From positions 1 through 64,000 of the forward strand of contig MHBH01000017.1 in the NCBI GenBank assembly GCA_001804805.1: a stretch of DNA of 64,000 bases, written 5' to 3'. A program made the translations under genes and the position numbers. Under the pieces are notes generated by a model. It searched no databases, was not told the origin of the DNA, and saw nothing but the letters and a program-made list of their open reading frames with translations. The DNA comes from Lentisphaerae bacterium GWF2_49_21 (lineage in GTDB: Bacteria > Verrucomicrobiota > Lentisphaeria > Victivallales > GWF2-50-93). Of this stretch, positions 33,436 through 43,437 are shown piece after piece (position 1 is the first letter of the stretch; every line of letters begins with the position of its first letter).

Positions 33436-35948
33436 TCCAGCCCCTCCATTGCCCTCTTTTGGAACAATTTGAGTTTATCAGTGAATGTTTCTTTTCTGAC
33501 AAGCTCCAACGCAACAATCTTATTCAATATCGGATCAGCCTTCTTGATTCCTCCGAGTAAAACAAGTGCGTTGCCAGCCGATTCCCTCACCTGGAGATTT
33601 TCATCGTCGAGGCGCTTTATTATCAATGGAAGGCTTTTTCTCGATTCGGGACCTATCTGTCCCATTGCATCAAGAGCCGCTATGCGCAAGGTCCAGTCGG
33701 GACTTGTTTCAACTGCTTTTGCGAGTGCTGGCAGAGCATCATTCCCAAACGTCCCCATACCCCCTATGATCATACATGCTTTGCTAGCGATAAACGGATC
33801 CTTGCTGCTTATACAGGAAATCAGCAACGGCAATATGGATGTTCCCTGTCGTTCAAGCCCTCCAAGTGCGGATTTGACCACGTCATCGTTCGGATCTTGC
33901 ATTGCTTTTAGTAAGGCTTCGACGATCTTGTCACGACCGCGAGGCGATTTATAGGCAATCAGGCTTTTAATCGCATCGACCCTTGCCTTTGGAACCTTGT
34001 TATTCAGAAGTTCTAACGTATTCTTTTCTAGATACTTGGAGGTGAAGTCATCCGGCCATGATGTATCGTCAATCTTGATACTCATCAGGTAATATGCAGT
34101 TTCCCGTTCCTTTGGGTTTTCGGATTTTAACATCTTTTCCAGAACAGGGATGTTCTGCCGATGTATTTTCAAATTCCCGCGAAGGCCATGTGAGAAGTTT
34201 TCAGAAGCCCACTTAAGAATTTTCATCCTATCCTCATCAGTAAGATTATTTTCATATGTCAGAAGGATCAATATATTATGCTTGAAGAATCCTGGACTGG
34301 ACTTGTCCTTGCAAATTTTCAACATTGCATCGGCATACTTGATATATTTGGCAGCATCTCCCGAAACCTTCGCTGCCTCCACAATGACGCTGGAGGAGCA
34401 TAAATGGGTCTTATCCATGAAGAGTTTGACTGCAAAATCGCATTCCTTCGTCTGTCTCATATACCAACACAAATATTCTTCGAGAGATATGGGCACTTCA
34501 TCTTCAATAGGATTTTTATACCTGAGGACAATATCCTTGACCTGTGGTATGAATGAGGCTGAAAAATCCAGATCCTTCTCCGCAGTCTTCAGTATCATCA
34601 ATTTAACAGCTGATGGGTAAGCGCTGCCATCAGCATCGACAAATTCCTTCCTGAGAAAAGCCTTGGCCTTGTCGCTGAATAAGTTCTGCCGGGAAAGCAA
34701 CTCATACAACTTCTCATAGCTCTTATACTGTTTAATATTATCAATCATGTGGTCCGTGACCTGATTAACACCTACGATGCTAATGGCATATGTAATCCTG
34801 TCAGGATTGTCCAGCAGTTTTACAAATTCAGGTTTAACATCATCTCCGCCATCTTTGCATATCATGACGACAATATCAAAAATCCTATCGTCATCCGTCA
34901 TCAGTAATTGAGAAAGCGGTACAGCTGACTGTTTGATATACTTTAAAAGGAAGGGACGCGCCCACCATATGGTTCCATTATGATATCCTTTTTTGAAATC
35001 GTCGATGATGACAGGCACTGCTTTTTCCCCTATACTGTCTGCACATCTGCTGGCTATCTGCCTGTAGTCTGCATTTTCGGATTGCCGCCATTGATCCAGA
35101 ATGATGGTCAACGACTGGGGCTCAGGTATCAGGGAAAGACATTTCAAGGCCTGAGGATGCACCGTCTGCTCCGCGCACAGTTCCTTGACGGCTTTTACGG
35201 TCTCCGCATCGCCGGAACTGATCTTCAGCACTGCCTCCATGGCGCCAAATTTAATCGCAATGTCGTCATCATCATAGAATCTCTTTAGTTTCGCTATCAC
35301 CCCGGAAGCGTCCTTGCCAAATTCCCCGAGGGAAAAAATAGCCCTTTCTCTTGTTGCTCCCTTTTCCAGCGCATCTGATAACGGTGGGATGACGCTCTTG
35401 TCCTTCAGCCTTGCCCTGGTGAAAATGAGATCTTCCGGAGTCCGAGCCAGCTTCTTCAAATATTCCCCGCCCCGATCCCCCATAATGTAAAACAGTTCGA
35501 TTATGAACTCTCCTTCCTCTGAGGCGTTGTACAGCCTTGGTTCACCCTCGTTGTTACAATCACGTGCAAACCTGAAAAGGATATTGGAAAACGGAAGCGC
35601 CTGCGAGGGGTATTTTTTCAGGTATCGCCTATAGTGTTCGATATGGTGTTCATATTCGGAAAAGAAATATTTTTTCCGGAATGACTTCTCAAGCTCCCAG
35701 CTGATGTAAGGGGCGTATCTGTTCCTGAAAGAGTCGACGAACTTCGAAGTGAACTTGCCGTCCCGTTCGTTCCACGAGGAGAATTCTCCAAAAGTGCCAA
35801 TGCTGGGCATCAGGCAACTTGTAGCTAGTCCGTCTGGCGACTCATCTCCATTCTCATCAAAATACAACTCTCCTTGCAGGCTGAATGACATGAGTGCAAG
35901 CAATATCAGCAGAAAAAAAACAATAGGAAAACTATTTGTTTTCGGCAT
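33432..35948 (-). CDS. Large exported HEAT-repeat protein
   Basis: An 838-residue protein with a signal peptide (IVFFLLILLALMSFSLQG). Its body is an alpha-solenoid: HEAT/PBS-lyase-type repeats are clear at about 180-270 (KDKSVIPPLSDALEKGATRE, RAIFSLGEFGKDA) and 660-810 (KMQDPNDDVVKSALGGLERQ-like units, ALPALAKAVETSPDWTLRIA, SLPLIIKRLDDENLQVRESA). HEAT solenoids are scaffolds for protein binding. The gene overlaps its upstream neighbour by 17 bases and its downstream neighbour by 4, placing it firmly in the CsgG-like operon. No enzymatic motif is seen. It probably provides the scaffold of the envelope complex encoded here. Confidence 0.8.
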   Translation of the reverse strand: MPKTNSFPIVFFLLILLALMSFSLQGELYFDENGDESPDGLATSCLMPSIGTFGEFSSWNERDGKFTSKFVDSFRNRYAPYISWELEKSFRKKYFFSEYEHHIEHYRRYLKKYPSQALPFSNILFRFARDCNNEGEPRLYNASEEGEFIIELFYIMGDRGGEYLKKLARTPEDLIFTRARLKDKSVIPPLSDALEKGATRERAIFSLGEFGKDASGVIAKLKRFYDDDDIAIKFGAMEAVLKISSGDAETVKAVKELCAEQTVHPQALKCLSLIPEPQSLTIILDQWRQSENADYRQIASRCADSIGEKAVPVIIDDFKKGYHNGTIWWARPFLLKYIKQSAVPLSQLLMTDDDRIFDIVVMICKDGGDDVKPEFVKLLDNPDRITYAISIVGVNQVTDHMIDNIKQYKSYEKLYELLSRQNLFSDKAKAFLRKEFVDADGSAYPSAVKLMILKTAEKDLDFSASFIPQVKDIVLRYKNPIEDEVPISLEEYLCWYMRQTKECDFAVKLFMDKTHLCSSSVIVEAAKVSGDAAKYIKYADAMLKICKDKSSPGFFKHNILILLTYENNLTDEDRMKILKWASENFSHGLRGNLKIHRQNIPVLEKMLKSENPKERETAYYLMSIKIDDTSWPDDFTSKYLEKNTLELLNNKVPKARVDAIKSLIAYKSPRGRDKIVEALLKAMQDPNDDVVKSALGGLERQGTSILPLLISCISSKDPFIASKACMIIGGMGTFGNDALPALAKAVETSPDWTLRIAALDAMGQIGPESRKSLPLIIKRLDDENLQVRESAGNALVLLGGIKKADPILNKIVALELVRKETFTDKLKLFQKRAMEGLE

Positions 35949-38900
35949 AATATTTTGTCTCCATATCCGCGATTACCTCCTTGAATGGCCTGCCATAGAG
36001 AAGTACGGCCGATTTGGCTGTCTCATGGATTTCGGGATCAATCGGTACTCCAATCAATGCTTGGATGTTTCCCGCGAGCCCGAAGCCCTCGAAAAGTCTT
36101 GCTCTTTCTTTCGCCTCGAAAAGATAAGCGTATTGGACTATGAATTTCTTCATGAACTCCTTGTTGACATTCCTGAGACTATAGCGTGGCACCCTGCGGT
36201 CGCGGCGATCATTAGCAAGAATTGCAGCCAAGGCTTTCTCCCTGCCCGCCTCCGCCAGCATCTGGAACACTATTGCACGGATGTCATTTGGATTATAGCT
36301 GTATTCATAAAAAACCTTTCTGAGCCATTTCGGATCCGACATGAACGCCAAGGCTTTCTCGTCGCCGGCATAGGCCCTGTAAATCACTAATTCCAAGCTG
36401 TCATACGGAGCGTTGCCAGTTCTCCCCGCCTCCATGACAGAAGCAGTTTTCACGACATCCCAGGCCTTTGCCTCATTGACGACTTTCGTGCCGATTGCTA
36501 TATTGTTTTTAGCGAGGACATCGGCCGCGAAAAGGTACTCCAGTTTGAAGCTGTATTTGTTTCTGACGCATGAAGCGTATTCCTTTTCTAGACGGAAACC
36601 AAGGTATTCCATTGCAGTTCCTTTCCAATCCATCTGGGACTCGGAATCGTAGAATGGTATCCTGGCATTCGGATACTTTGCGATTCCCTGGATGAGCTTG
36701 AAGAAATCCTTTTCACTTCTCTGGACAGTCGTATTCTTCTCGAATTTGGCGGTGAAGATCGGGTTTTCAGGTGTGAACCATTCATCTGCCCAATATTTTC
36801 TAGTCGAAAATCTGGCGCCCCCTTTGTCGCTGATGGTCGGATTGACAGCAACAGGAGTCATTACCCTCTTTTTCCTGACGGCTGAGTCCGTGGCAACGAG
36901 AATGCTGCTGCTGCCAGCCAGCGACTTGGCCCGGTTAAGGGTATCAGGATTGACATTGACTCCGCGCTTGGAAAGTTCATTCAGCAGTTCCACCTCCAGG
37001 GCATACATTCCGGCGGAATGATAATTCATTGCGAGTTGTTCGCCTATCCTGTTGTCACGGTTGCTGCTCCATGCCTGTTCAAGTATATTTATCGCCATCA
37101 TGTAGTCTCCCGCCTTGGCGATCTCCGATGCCATGGACAGCGCAGACTTGCCGTCGGCAGCCGTCTCCGCAGAAGGAAGTTTTTGATCCATATCATGCAT
37201 GCCGTAAAATATTCCCAGCTCCTCAATATTGTCAAGGAAGATCTGTTTGCCCGCCTGGAGAAGCGGATCCCTTTCAGCCTTGCAGACCTTCAGCGAAGAG
37301 CACCACTTGCCTATTGCTGACGCGACATCGTCGATGTTCCCAGACAGGCAGAGACTATCCACAACCCTGGTTGACATCAGATCGGTTGCCATGAAAAGAT
37401 ATGATGTCTTGTCCTTTTCCTTCCACATCCTTCCGGAAATCAGAAGATCTGCAAATGCGTCAGGGGGAAGACTTACTCCGGAATTCTCAAGCAGGAGCCT
37501 TTCCCGGATACTGATGCCCCAGTCCTCGCGAGAAAGAAGGCTCTGGCCGAGAAGCTTGTCAGAAGCGCCGAAGACTATGGATTCGGAAATCGACTTGTAC
37601 TGCAATATCTGGTCGGGTTGCTCCACCGGCAGGAAAGGGGTGTAGATAATGTTCTTTGGGATAATAAGCTTTTCTCCGGCTGGTGCAGAAACATTGCAGC
37701 TTTTTGCAGCAAGCTCTCTTATCTTGGAAACAAGAGATGCCGTCAGCTGGTCATATTTGCCAGCCTCAACGTCATTCAACCCAATGCGACCGATTCGCCA
37801 GGACTGCGAGTCAACCGCGTTAGTCCATCCATCCGTCAGCCTGGTGAGCCAAAGTTCAACTCCGTTTCCAGTCTCATCTGAATAGTCCCTGAGTCTTACG
37901 GCGAAATCAGGATTTCTAAGCCAGAACCTATCGCGTTTTTCCTTTGGTAGCTTTTCAATCATCATCTTAAGTATCTTGTCGGAATTGACTCTGTCCATGA
38001 CTTCTATGTCCTTTTCCTTCAGCAAACTCTCGACAACTTTGGTATAAAGTGCAACTTCGAGGAGACCTGTACCCTTGAAGCACATCTCCTCCTTCAGAAG
38101 CCCCACCGTCAAAGGCCCTTCCATCGGTATCCTGGGAGGACGCTGGTTCCCCTTCGACCGCGACACAGCTGTAGTAGCCGATTGACCCTTGTTTGCTTTG
38201 CAAAATACACTGTATCCCCTGTTCCCATTGCTTGAAAAAGGGCGGTTGATGGAATATATGTCCAGATAGAAGTCCTTGACCTTCAAACCTTCGACATAGC
38301 CTTGCGTTCTCATGATGCAGTTAGTGAATGCAAGATGATATGTGTATTCATTGCCATAGACCAGTTTCTGGTCGTTGTCTACGAACGATGTCTCTTTCAG
38401 CTCGCATGTCTTGATTAGCTGTTCGTTCCTGTATATGCCTATTTTAGGAAGAGACAAGAAGTTCTTCGGCTCGAACCTTTTCGCACAATCATCCCATGAA
38501 AGGGCAATTCCATTCTCGTCGGAACTGATTTTCGGCATAGGCGGATTAGGGGGGAAGATGAATTCAATTGTATCTTTTTTGATGATCGCCGGCGGGTTGA
38601 CGGATACATCGGCTATCGCATATGTCAGAGTTACCATCGGACTGCCGATGAAAAACATGTGCGTCCTGCTGTTTTCAGTATCCACAGGCACATCTTTACC
38701 GTCGAGAAGCACCTTCTGGAAGAAAAACTTGGTATTGCTTTTCAGGTTCGATTCGATATATCTGTCCGAGTCATTGAAATAAGGCAAGACATACTTTGCG
38801 GGATTCTCGTTGGGAGAAGCGTCAAAGAGCTTGAAATCAAGAGTCCTCTCCTCTTGTTCTGGATAAGCAGGCTCCTTCGAGCGCCAGCATTCATTCCTAT

Positions 38901-40173
38901 TAACTTTAATCCGCAGATTCATCGAGAATTTCCTTGGCTCTTCGGGAAATTCACCGGACACCGCCTCCTTCAAGTCATGTGGGGAACAAATTACTGTCTT
39001 GCCATCTTTCAGCTTTATGACCTCAGCAATGTATCCATTTTCAATCTTCTCGCCATCAGGATATGGAGACCAGGACCATCCCTTGTCGGAAATAACGGGC
39101 TTTGAATACAGGAAGGCCTTCACGGGAGGAAAGGCTTTCAGCAGTTTTCCATTCTGCTCGCACACTTCAATTTTGTAATAGGTGCAATTGCTGTTTTCAG
39201 CCGTCTTCCCCATATCACTTAGATATATCTTTGTCGTGCCTTGAACTTTGTTTGGTGAATAGTTGAATTTCTCATCTCCCCTGAAGAGTTTTTCCGCTAT
39301 AAGCTTGAAACTGCCATTCCTTTGCATTCCACGATACAGCTTCACATTTATCGGCTTCACCTTCCCATCAGAAAAAATCAGTTCTCCGGATATCATTCCA
39401 TACAGGTTGTCCTTGACCCAATAACTTTCCAATGCAATCAGCCAGGAGCTGAATGGCCCATTTTCATGATTGGAAGGAGCAGGCATAGAGACGCCAGTCC
39501 CATTGCTATCGCCTGCATTTCCCGAATCAGCAACCGGTTGTGAATAAGTCACCGTCATCTGAGGCATTGCTTGTCTGGGGGGTGAATCGCTTTTACGGAG
39601 AAAATGGATCACGTAGCCAACGCATGAACCTATTACAAGCAGAAGCAGAAGGACTTTGCCGGCTGTTAAAATCATCCTGGAATTAATTGCGAGGCCGATT
39701 CCGCTCTTCCTGGATTTTTCGTCCGGTATGCTTGGAACACCCTCCATGCGCCTGCCGGTCATGAAATTGTATCCGCATTCCACGCAGATAACTGAATCGG
39801 ACTTTGATTCCTCAAGGCAGTCGGGACAAACCTTTTTTCCGGGAGCCCCCTTTGATGAATTTACTGGTGGAGGCGTCGGGCTTCCGTAATTTTCATTGCT
39901 GGAAGAGGACTGGGGAGATGCGCCCTTTTTTAGAGGAACTGGAGGATTCGTGAATTTCCGGGTTTCCGGAAGGTTGGAAGACTCCTGCTTCTTGGCATGA
40001 TAAGTCCCTTCAACGGTGCTCGTGCCGATGTCCCTATGTACCTGCGTCTCGTTTTCAACGACATGTGGAATTACGATTTGATTTCCGCATTTCTTGCAGA
40101 CAAGGACTTCCCCGGGCTTTTTCTGGAAAGTGATGACTTCCATCCCGCAGCTGCAGACAACCTTGATAGCCAT
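35932..40173 (-). CDS. Giant single-pass protein: two zinc ribbons, membrane helix, FN3-like and CsgG-like domains
   Basis: With the start at ATG 40173, just after a strong CAGGAGGGGGAT, the protein has 1,413 residues. Two zinc ribbons occupy the N-terminus: Cys7, Cys9, Cys26, Cys29 and, about residue 115, KVCPDCLEESKSDSVICVEC. One helix follows near 170-190 (AGKVLLLLLVIGSCVGYVI). The remainder should be periplasmic. An FN3-like fold is near 555-640 (ISSDENGIALSWDDCAKRF). CsgG-like segments appear at about 700-800 (LEVALYTKVVESLLKEKDIE, VMDRVNSDKILKMMIEKL) and about 870-960 (ISIRERLLLENSG, LLISGRMWKEKD), followed by TPR/HEAT-like helices. Cytoplasmic ribbons and a periplasmic tail suggest it links the two compartments. 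The family is not one I can name. Confidence 0.75.
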   Translation of the reverse strand: MAIKVVCSCGMEVITFQKKPGEVLVCKKCGNQIVIPHVVENETQVHRDIGTSTVEGTYHAKKQESSNLPETRKFTNPPVPLKKGASPQSSSSNENYGSPTPPPVNSSKGAPGKKVCPDCLEESKSDSVICVECGYNFMTGRRMEGVPSIPDEKSRKSGIGLAINSRMILTAGKVLLLLLVIGSCVGYVIHFLRKSDSPPRQAMPQMTVTYSQPVADSGNAGDSNGTGVSMPAPSNHENGPFSSWLIALESYWVKDNLYGMISGELIFSDGKVKPINVKLYRGMQRNGSFKLIAEKLFRGDEKFNYSPNKVQGTTKIYLSDMGKTAENSNCTYYKIEVCEQNGKLLKAFPPVKAFLYSKPVISDKGWSWSPYPDGEKIENGYIAEVIKLKDGKTVICSPHDLKEAVSGEFPEEPRKFSMNLRIKVNRNECWRSKEPAYPEQEERTLDFKLFDASPNENPAKYVLPYFNDSDRYIESNLKSNTKFFFQKVLLDGKDVPVDTENSRTHMFFIGSPMVTLTYAIADVSVNPPAIIKKDTIEFIFPPNPPMPKISSDENGIALSWDDCAKRFEPKNFLSLPKIGIYRNEQLIKTCELKETSFVDNDQKLVYGNEYTYHLAFTNCIMRTQGYVEGLKVKDFYLDIYSINRPFSSNGNRGYSVFCKANKGQSATTAVSRSKGNQRPPRIPMEGPLTVGLLKEEMCFKGTGLLEVALYTKVVESLLKEKDIEVMDRVNSDKILKMMIEKLPKEKRDRFWLRNPDFAVRLRDYSDETGNGVELWLTRLTDGWTNAVDSQSWRIGRIGLNDVEAGKYDQLTASLVSKIRELAAKSCNVSAPAGEKLIIPKNIIYTPFLPVEQPDQILQYKSISESIVFGASDKLLGQSLLSREDWGISIRERLLLENSGVSLPPDAFADLLISGRMWKEKDKTSYLFMATDLMSTRVVDSLCLSGNIDDVASAIGKWCSSLKVCKAERDPLLQAGKQIFLDNIEELGIFYGMHDMDQKLPSAETAADGKSALSMASEIAKAGDYMMAINILEQAWSSNRDNRIGEQLAMNYHSAGMYALEVELLNELSKRGVNVNPDTLNRAKSLAGSSSILVATDSAVRKKRVMTPVAVNPTISDKGGARFSTRKYWADEWFTPENPIFTAKFEKNTTVQRSEKDFFKLIQGIAKYPNARIPFYDSESQMDWKGTAMEYLGFRLEKEYASCVRNKYSFKLEYLFAADVLAKNNIAIGTKVVNEAKAWDVVKTASVMEAGRTGNAPYDSLELVIYRAYAGDEKALAFMSDPKWLRKVFYEYSYNPNDIRAIVFQMLAEAGREKALAAILANDRRDRRVPRYSLRNVNKEFMKKFIVQYAYLFEAKERARLFEGFGLAGNIQALIGVPIDPEIHETAKSAVLLYGRPFKEVIADMETKYYAENK

Positions 40174-40287
40174 ATCCCCCTCCTGGTCAATTAATATTGG
40201 AAAACACAGGCCCACGCCTGCTATTCCAGCACTCCATATTACTATACATTCTATAATGTAATTGCATAATTCAAATTCCCTTGCCCG

Positions 40288-43200
40288 TCACTTGTCCATC
40301 TTTGGCTTTGGAGACAATTTCCACAGCTGGGTGTCTTTGACGAAATAAAAGAGTTCGGGATTCCCCATGGTCAGGAAACTCCCGGAGGGCCCCTCGAAAT
40401 GCTTGTTGCAGCTATTGTAAATGCCTGAAGTTGAGCCGTTATTGCTCAAGAGAAGATCCCCGATGGGGAAAACAGGCCATTTATAGATAGATAAACTGAA
40501 TTTTGGATTGCTCCCCTTGTTAGGACTCGTCAGGACAACCTTCGAGAGGGATGGCGTCGACAGCTTGATTGTCTCCTGATAACCGCTGAAGTCCTCGTAG
40601 ATCATTATACCGTCCGGAATAAAATAGAAATCAGATATTCCCATGCTGCATGCATGGAACTTCTCGAGATTGCCATCTTTGTTGATTTTCCATAATCCGC
40701 CAATTCCAGTTTTAAATTCGGAATCGACCGAGAACCATATGGTGTTCTCATCTTTTACCGTGATGATTTTTGTTATCAGGAATGGCTTGCCGTCCAGTTC
40801 ATTCTTAGGAGTGGCATTTTTCGTTGAAGCAATTAAGTCAAATTTATTGTTCTTGATGTCATATGAATAAAAAGCCCCTGTCCTGTATCCGGATTTGAAG
40901 CCCATGTACAGCTTGCCTCCCATTTCTGCCATCGAGATTATGTTCTTCGAGGGAAGCCCATCCTCCTCAGTCAAAAGCCTTGAACCATTGGGGCTGATTA
41001 TAATCAAACCTTTGGAGCCAGCTAGTGTTGAGACGAATACGGAGCCTGGATCGGTAATCACGATCGATGTTATGCTGTTGTATAGCCCGGAAGCCTTAAG
41101 CCTGCCGACTTCAGTGGTTTCGAGTGTCTTCAAGTCGGTCTTTGTGGCAATGACATAATCTATCTTGTCATCTTTTTTCCCGCTCCAAATGCAATAGATG
41201 CAATTATTCGCCACTGTCATCCCTTCAATACGATAAGCATTTGCAGGTTTGCTTATGTCGGCAACCTTCTCGGTCAGGAAGGAATCCCATGGTGTCGGAG
41301 ACGCAGCCTCTTTTTTGATAGTCTCTGCCTTCAGTTTCATCTGGTTGTTGTAATGCTCGACAGCTTTTATTGTCGGCTCCAGCCGGATCGAATAATTATA
41401 TAAATCCGTATCTTTTTTATCCTTGATCTTCTCTCTCTCCAGATACAGGACGGAAAGGAGTCTTGCGCTCAAATCAATGGGAGCCTCAAGTTCATCCTTC
41501 TTTAGAGTATACCACATCCTGTCCAGCCAGCTCGTTAAAAGGACTTTGAATACCGTGAGATGGTAGGCGTCTTTCTCGGTGATGCACTTCTCGATACGCG
41601 CGGCAAGAAGAGTATTCAGGTCAGCAACTGACATGTTCATCGAAGGGGAGAAATAGCTGTCAAGCATGTCATATGTTGAATAGCCAGTGGTTTTAGCTGA
41701 CACCTCATCCATGACTATGCTGATCGACTTGATCTTGCATTCACCATCCGGCAGTGCCTTCATGTGCCCGAGCATGAGCCAGGCCTTCGCCCTGATGAGA
41801 GGATCCTTCCTCTCAGTCAGCCATTTTGCCAGCTCGATAAGTTTTTCAGTTCTCTGCTTCCAGGCGAATTTGTTGTTCGTCTCATTTTCATAGAACATGA
41901 ATGAGGCAAGGCAGTTTGCAAAGGAGTCACGTGTGCCAGGAGATATTTCCCTTGAGGCCGCAATCATCTCAAATTCAGTGACCATGTCCTTGACGATCCC
42001 TTCGTTGTCGATAAAACCCTTTAGGCAATCTATGGTTGAGATTATTGAGCCGCAGGCGGATACGTTGTCAGCCTTATAGTATTTTGAATTGCTTTTCCCG
42101 GTCCTAAGCATATCCCCGAAATAATTTCTCCTCATAGCGACTTCTTCCAGCCTTAACCTCTTCAGCTCGCAGGCAAGCTCATAGTCCCTCCGTCCCTTTG
42201 CCGGATCGTCCTGGATGGACATGAAGTATTCATCGCCTCCCTTGCCAGTTCCATAGAATGATATATTTTCAATGCCTGGCAACCGATCACCGTTTTTTAT
42301 TGCACTGTCGAGTCTTGCGATCTCCAGTTCCTTCTTTCTTATTGCAGCCTTGAGCTTTGTCGTGAAGGGGAGGGGCCTGTCATCAAATACTCTCCCCCAG
42401 GCGAGAATTGCTGCATTGAGATATTCATCCTTTGAATCCAGCAGAAGGGCGGACTCGCAGAGTTCGGCCGATTTCAGGAAATTCTTGTCAGTGGCAAACA
42501 CCTTTGATTCTGCAAAGAGTTTCTCCGCCTCCAGTTTCTTGTCCTGACCGCCGGAGGATTTGACTTCCTCGTTGAATCCATCAAGTATGAGCTTATTGAT
42601 CTTCTCTTTGCTTTCCTTGATTTTCGCCAGTTCCAGCTCAAGGCTTTTCTTTATGCCTCCGGAGGCAAGCACCTTGGAGAAATCAACAGTCAGGTTCAGT
42701 TTTCCCTCGTTAGTCCTTCTTATTCCGCCCCTAAGCATTATTGCAGATGCTTTAAGTTTCAGTTCATCGCCGGTCAGGACGGACTCCTTCGAAAGGAATT
42801 CGGCGTGTTTCCTGTCAAGAAGGATCATATTGTCAATATCATTGAGCCCGTTCTGGATAATATCCTCGATCTCAGCCGCATAAGGTTTCAGGAAATCCCC
42901 TGGCTCCTCGTTGAATATCCCTGAAATGCAAAGATAAGCGCGGCTTGCATCCGGCTGTGAGAATCTCTTCAGTGTTTTAGCAAGCGCCTTGTCCAGACCG
43001 GAAAAGTTCTTCTCCTCGAAATCCTTTTCAAGGATCAGGCATTTCTGGAGCAGGACAGCCGTTTTCAACTCAATGAAGGTCAACTGATATTTATTGTCAG
43101 GCTGCTTCTCTATTATTATGAACATGTCTGCGCGTATTAGGCGGCCAAGCTGCAGGATGGACTCGGGATTGCCGGAATTCTCAGCTGAGATATTGTGCTC

Positions 43201-43437
43201 CTTGAGAATCTTCCTGATGTTTTCACGTTCAATCAGTTCCAGGCCGGTTACGCTGCCCATTTTCATGAACAGCATGTCCTCATAGGCGATTGAATCGGTA
43301 TTATTTGGCATTCCGCTGATCAGCGCAGCCTTGAGCTTCCTTGCCCCGTCGGCCTGCAGCGCCTTTTCCTGCGCCTGAAGATGGCAGGAGAAGATGCAGA
43401 ATATCAGGAACAGATATATTTTCTTGACGAAATTCAT
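40288..43437 (-). CDS. Exported protein with two CsgG/FlgO-like units, helical middle and propeller-like tail
   Basis: A 1,049-residue exported protein starting at ATG 43437 (signal NFVKKIYLFLIFCIFSCHLQ), which overlaps the stop of the preceding gene by four bases. The first CsgG-like unit (about 25-150) has LELIERENIRKILKEHNISA and LGRLIRADMFIIIEKQ. The second (about 165-280) has MILLDRKHAEFLSKES and ASAIMLRGGIRRTNEGK. A charged helical region follows (about 310-730), then a C-terminal run of beta blades from about 760 (GMTVANNCIYCIWSGKKDDK, GGKLYMGFKSGYRTGAFYSY, ENTIWFSVDSEFKTGIGGLW) like a beta-propeller. It is a paralogue of the next upstream gene. The function is unknown; binding roles are likely. 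Confidence 0.75.
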   Translation of the reverse strand: MNFVKKIYLFLIFCIFSCHLQAQEKALQADGARKLKAALISGMPNNTDSIAYEDMLFMKMGSVTGLELIERENIRKILKEHNISAENSGNPESILQLGRLIRADMFIIIEKQPDNKYQLTFIELKTAVLLQKCLILEKDFEEKNFSGLDKALAKTLKRFSQPDASRAYLCISGIFNEEPGDFLKPYAAEIEDIIQNGLNDIDNMILLDRKHAEFLSKESVLTGDELKLKASAIMLRGGIRRTNEGKLNLTVDFSKVLASGGIKKSLELELAKIKESKEKINKLILDGFNEEVKSSGGQDKKLEAEKLFAESKVFATDKNFLKSAELCESALLLDSKDEYLNAAILAWGRVFDDRPLPFTTKLKAAIRKKELEIARLDSAIKNGDRLPGIENISFYGTGKGGDEYFMSIQDDPAKGRRDYELACELKRLRLEEVAMRRNYFGDMLRTGKSNSKYYKADNVSACGSIISTIDCLKGFIDNEGIVKDMVTEFEMIAASREISPGTRDSFANCLASFMFYENETNNKFAWKQRTEKLIELAKWLTERKDPLIRAKAWLMLGHMKALPDGECKIKSISIVMDEVSAKTTGYSTYDMLDSYFSPSMNMSVADLNTLLAARIEKCITEKDAYHLTVFKVLLTSWLDRMWYTLKKDELEAPIDLSARLLSVLYLEREKIKDKKDTDLYNYSIRLEPTIKAVEHYNNQMKLKAETIKKEAASPTPWDSFLTEKVADISKPANAYRIEGMTVANNCIYCIWSGKKDDKIDYVIATKTDLKTLETTEVGRLKASGLYNSITSIVITDPGSVFVSTLAGSKGLIIISPNGSRLLTEEDGLPSKNIISMAEMGGKLYMGFKSGYRTGAFYSYDIKNNKFDLIASTKNATPKNELDGKPFLITKIITVKDENTIWFSVDSEFKTGIGGLWKINKDGNLEKFHACSMGISDFYFIPDGIMIYEDFSGYQETIKLSTPSLSKVVLTSPNKGSNPKFSLSIYKWPVFPIGDLLLSNNGSTSGIYNSCNKHFEGPSGSFLTMGNPELFYFVKDTQLWKLSPKPKMDK

